DNA of 8,098 nt, taken from NCBI GenBank assembly GCA_013042125.1, contig JABDQS010000053.1, forward strand, positions 1 through 8,098, written 5' to 3'. Below, one piece after another: positions 6,677-8,098 of the stretch. Position numbers and translations under genes: made by a program. The DNA comes from Eudoraea sp. (lineage in GTDB: Bacteria; Bacteroidota; Bacteroidia; Flavobacteriales; Flavobacteriaceae). Position 1 is the first letter of the stretch; each line of letters opens with the position of its first letter. The notes below the pieces were generated by a model. It ran no database searches. It saw only the letters and a program-made list of their open reading frames with translations, and was not told the origin of the DNA.

Positions 6677-7909
6677 ATGAACAAGAAGATCTTTATAATT
6701 GGGGCAGGATTAAGTGGATTGGCTGCTGCGATAACCCTCGAAAAAGCTGGGTTTAGTCCCGTTATATTTGAATCAACTTCAAAAGCAGGAGGGCGGATCA
6801 AAACGGACATTTTTGAAGGGTATCAGCTAGATCACGGCTTTCAGGTGTTGTTAGATGCCTATCCCAAAGCATTGGAATATTTCGACTACAAAGAACTAGA
6901 ACTGCAAAAGATCTTACCAGGTGCCATCTTGTTTTATAAAGGGAGATCGGTCGCAATTGGTGATCCAAGCAGGCATCCGGGGTTCTTATTTACTACAATA
7001 TTATCTGGTGTTGCAGGAGTTAAGGATGTATACAGATTATTGGTTCTGTACAGGGATCTTCAAAAGATGACGGATGAGGAGATCTTTTCTTCTGAGGAAA
7101 TGAGTACATTAAATTTCTTAAAGAAAAGGAAATTTTCTAACGGCCTAATAGCCAAATTCTTCAAACCCTTTTTTTCGGGTATCTTTTTAGAACCCGATCT
7201 AAAAACATCTTGCAGGATGTTCCAGTTTGTTTTTAAAATGTTTGCCAGGGGATCTGCTGTGATTCCCAAAGCTGGTATGGGTGCTTTAGCAGAACAATTG
7301 GTAAAAAAGCTGGAGAAGACAGAAATTCATTATAACTCCCGCGTTGAACGGGTGTCAGATGGAGAAGTATGGTTGCAATCAGGAGAGAAGTACAAGGCGG
7401 ATGCTATAGTAGTAGCTGCAGAACCGGGTATTCTTTCTGCTTCAGCGGAACCTTCGGAACTAAAATGGAATAGTTGTGAAACCTTGTATTTTGAAGTTGA
7501 CCGCAGAACAATTAAGAAGCCAATTATTGGGTTGGTCAGGGATCCTAATGCCATCATCAATAATATTTTTTATCACACTAGTATTAGCTGTGCACACAAG
7601 GGAGAAAAGGAATTATTATCAGTAACCATAGTAAAAGATCATAACTTAACAAAGGAGGATCTGATTACGCAGGTTATTGAGGAACTTAAAGTGTATTGTA
7701 AAATTGACAAAGTAGACTTTCTAAAACACTACCAGATTAAAAGGGCATTACCTTCCCTGGAATCGTTAAAGGCTCAATGGCCAGGAAATATCGGAAAGGC
7801 AGGAAAATCGATTTTTTTAGCAGGTGATCACTTGTTGTATGCGTCCTCTAACGCTGCCCTGATAAGTGGCGAGGGTGCCGCAAAAGCCGTTATTGAAAAG
7901 TTAAGATAG
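6677..7909 (+). CDS. NAD(P)/FAD-dependent oxidoreductase, flavin amine oxidase / protoporphyrinogen oxidase-like
   Basis: The 410-aa product has the N-terminal dinucleotide-binding Rossmann motif GAGLSGLAAA (9-18), Glu32 at the end of strand 2 to bind the ribose, and the GG-doublet motif AGGRIKTD (37-44), all typical of the flavin amine oxidase / phytoene desaturase / protoporphyrinogen oxidase superfamily. The C-terminal FAD-contacting motif is present as FLAGDH (380-385) followed by NAALISGEGAAKAVI. YQLDHGFQVLLDAYP (about 49-63) follows the GG motif, as in a bacterial amine-oxidase-like subgroup. No signal peptide or membrane helix is seen, so it is probably a soluble or peripheral cytoplasmic flavoprotein. 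The length is somewhat below the 450-500 aa of true phytoene desaturases, so the substrate is left open. It is divergent from a DoxX-like gene and ends just before a strong terminator, so it is probably monocistronic. Confidence 0.88.
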   Translation: MNKKIFIIGAGLSGLAAAITLEKAGFSPVIFESTSKAGGRIKTDIFEGYQLDHGFQVLLDAYPKALEYFDYKELELQKILPGAILFYKGRSVAIGDPSRHPGFLFTTILSGVAGVKDVYRLLVLYRDLQKMTDEEIFSSEEMSTLNFLKKRKFSNGLIAKFFKPFFSGIFLEPDLKTSCRMFQFVFKMFARGSAVIPKAGMGALAEQLVKKLEKTEIHYNSRVERVSDGEVWLQSGEKYKADAIVVAAEPGILSASAEPSELKWNSCETLYFEVDRRTIKKPIIGLVRDPNAIINNIFYHTSISCAHKGEKELLSVTIVKDHNLTKEDLITQVIEELKVYCKIDKVDFLKHYQIKRALPSLESLKAQWPGNIGKAGKSIFLAGDHLLYASSNAALISGEGAAKAVIEKLR

Positions 7910-7918
7910 GGGTATAAA

Positions 7919-7940
7919 AAAACCGCCCGAAAGCGGTTTT
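7919..7940. terminator. Bidirectional intrinsic terminator between convergent genes
   Basis: A perfect 8-bp stem, AAAACCGC (7919-7926) and GCGGTTTT (7933-7940), encloses a 6-base loop CCGAAA. On the - strand the stem is followed by a run of seven T (complement of 7916-7922, partly within the stem), which makes it a strong terminator for the fasciclin gene. On the + strand the tract is TTTTAATAAAT, weaker but adequate. It lies 9 bp after the oxidoreductase stop and 18 bp beyond the fasciclin stop. Confidence 0.88.
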
Positions 7941-7958
7941 AATAAATGATAACTATTT

Positions 7959-8098
7959 TTAGTCAGCTGGCATAACCACTGAATCAATGGCATGGATAAC
8001 GCCATTAGAGGCAGCAACGTCTGCAATGACAACCATACTCGCATTTCCTTTGGCATCTACTAATTTTACACTTTCCCCTTCGAGAGATAATGTAATTT
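7959..8098 (-). CDS. Fasciclin (FAS1) domain-containing protein, C-terminal fragment
   Basis: On the complementary strand a frame is open from the window edge to a TAA at 7961-7959, giving 45 residues of the C-terminus; the 5' part lies beyond base 8098. The sequence reads EGESVKLVDAKGNASMVVIADVAASNGVIHAIDSVVMPAD in pieces: a beta-strand pair, then NGVIHAIDSVVMP, which is the conserved closing H2 motif of FAS1 domains (typically NGVIHVID, then a hydrophobic stretch and Pro). FAS1 proteins are usually secreted or surface-attached adhesion proteins in bacteria. Any signal peptide or lipobox is outside the window. The domain ends five residues before the stop region, so this is the last or only FAS1 domain. 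Confidence 0.85.
   Translation of the reverse strand, partial: ITLSLEGESVKLVDAKGNASMVVIADVAASNGVIHAIDSVVMPAD

Noticed and set aside
6523..6810. N-terminal extension of the - strand DoxX-like gene by 96 residues to an ATG at 6810
   Set aside because: The extension overlaps the oxidoreductase start region antisense, lacks DoxX-like character, and the Met at 6522 matches the paralogue's N-terminus.

Overview
The window looks like chromosomal DNA of a member of the Bacteroidota, most likely the Flavobacteriia. It is moderately AT-rich by eye, starts are preceded by A-rich sequence rather than strong Shine-Dalgarno motifs, and the gene content fits: a secreted PIMT, an EF-G paralogue of the Bacteroides EF-G2 type, DoxX-like membrane proteins and a fasciclin-domain protein. 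Genus cannot be assigned from the sequence alone.

Layout. Bases 1-1041 are the 3' part of a CocE/NonD (S15-type) hydrolase. It is followed after 44 bp by a signal-peptide-bearing protein-L-isoaspartate O-methyltransferase (1086-1799). A 261-bp intergenic region follows, holding a small perfect inverted repeat but no gene. Next come an EF-G paralogue (2061-4172) and, 66 bp further on, an M19-type dipeptidase (4239-5702), all on the + strand. From 5800 the organisation changes. Two paralogous small DoxX-like membrane proteins face each other tail to tail (5800-6180 + and 6175-6522 -), and their stop codons share a palindromic CTATAG. A divergent intergenic region (6523-6676) separates the second DoxX gene from an FAD-dependent amine-oxidase-like oxidoreductase (6677-7909 +). 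That gene ends at a strong bidirectional hairpin terminator (7919-7940), shared with the 3' end of a fasciclin (FAS1) domain gene on the - strand that runs out of the window (7959-8098).

How the genes relate. No single pathway is evident. Hydrolase, PIMT and dipeptidase suggest peptide and ester turnover and protein repair, but the link is only proximity. The most informative gene is the EF-G paralogue. It lacks the catalytic histidine of the G3 motif (Leu84 in DTPGL) and has NQMD instead of NKMD, yet keeps the domain IV tip His583. This is the pattern expected of a GTP-hydrolysis-independent EF-G2 used under nutrient limitation.

I see no CRISPR array, tRNA, rRNA, insertion sequence, phage gene or defence system, and nothing that I would claim as an entirely new system. 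The window reads as an ordinary chromosomal segment with several features worth checking.
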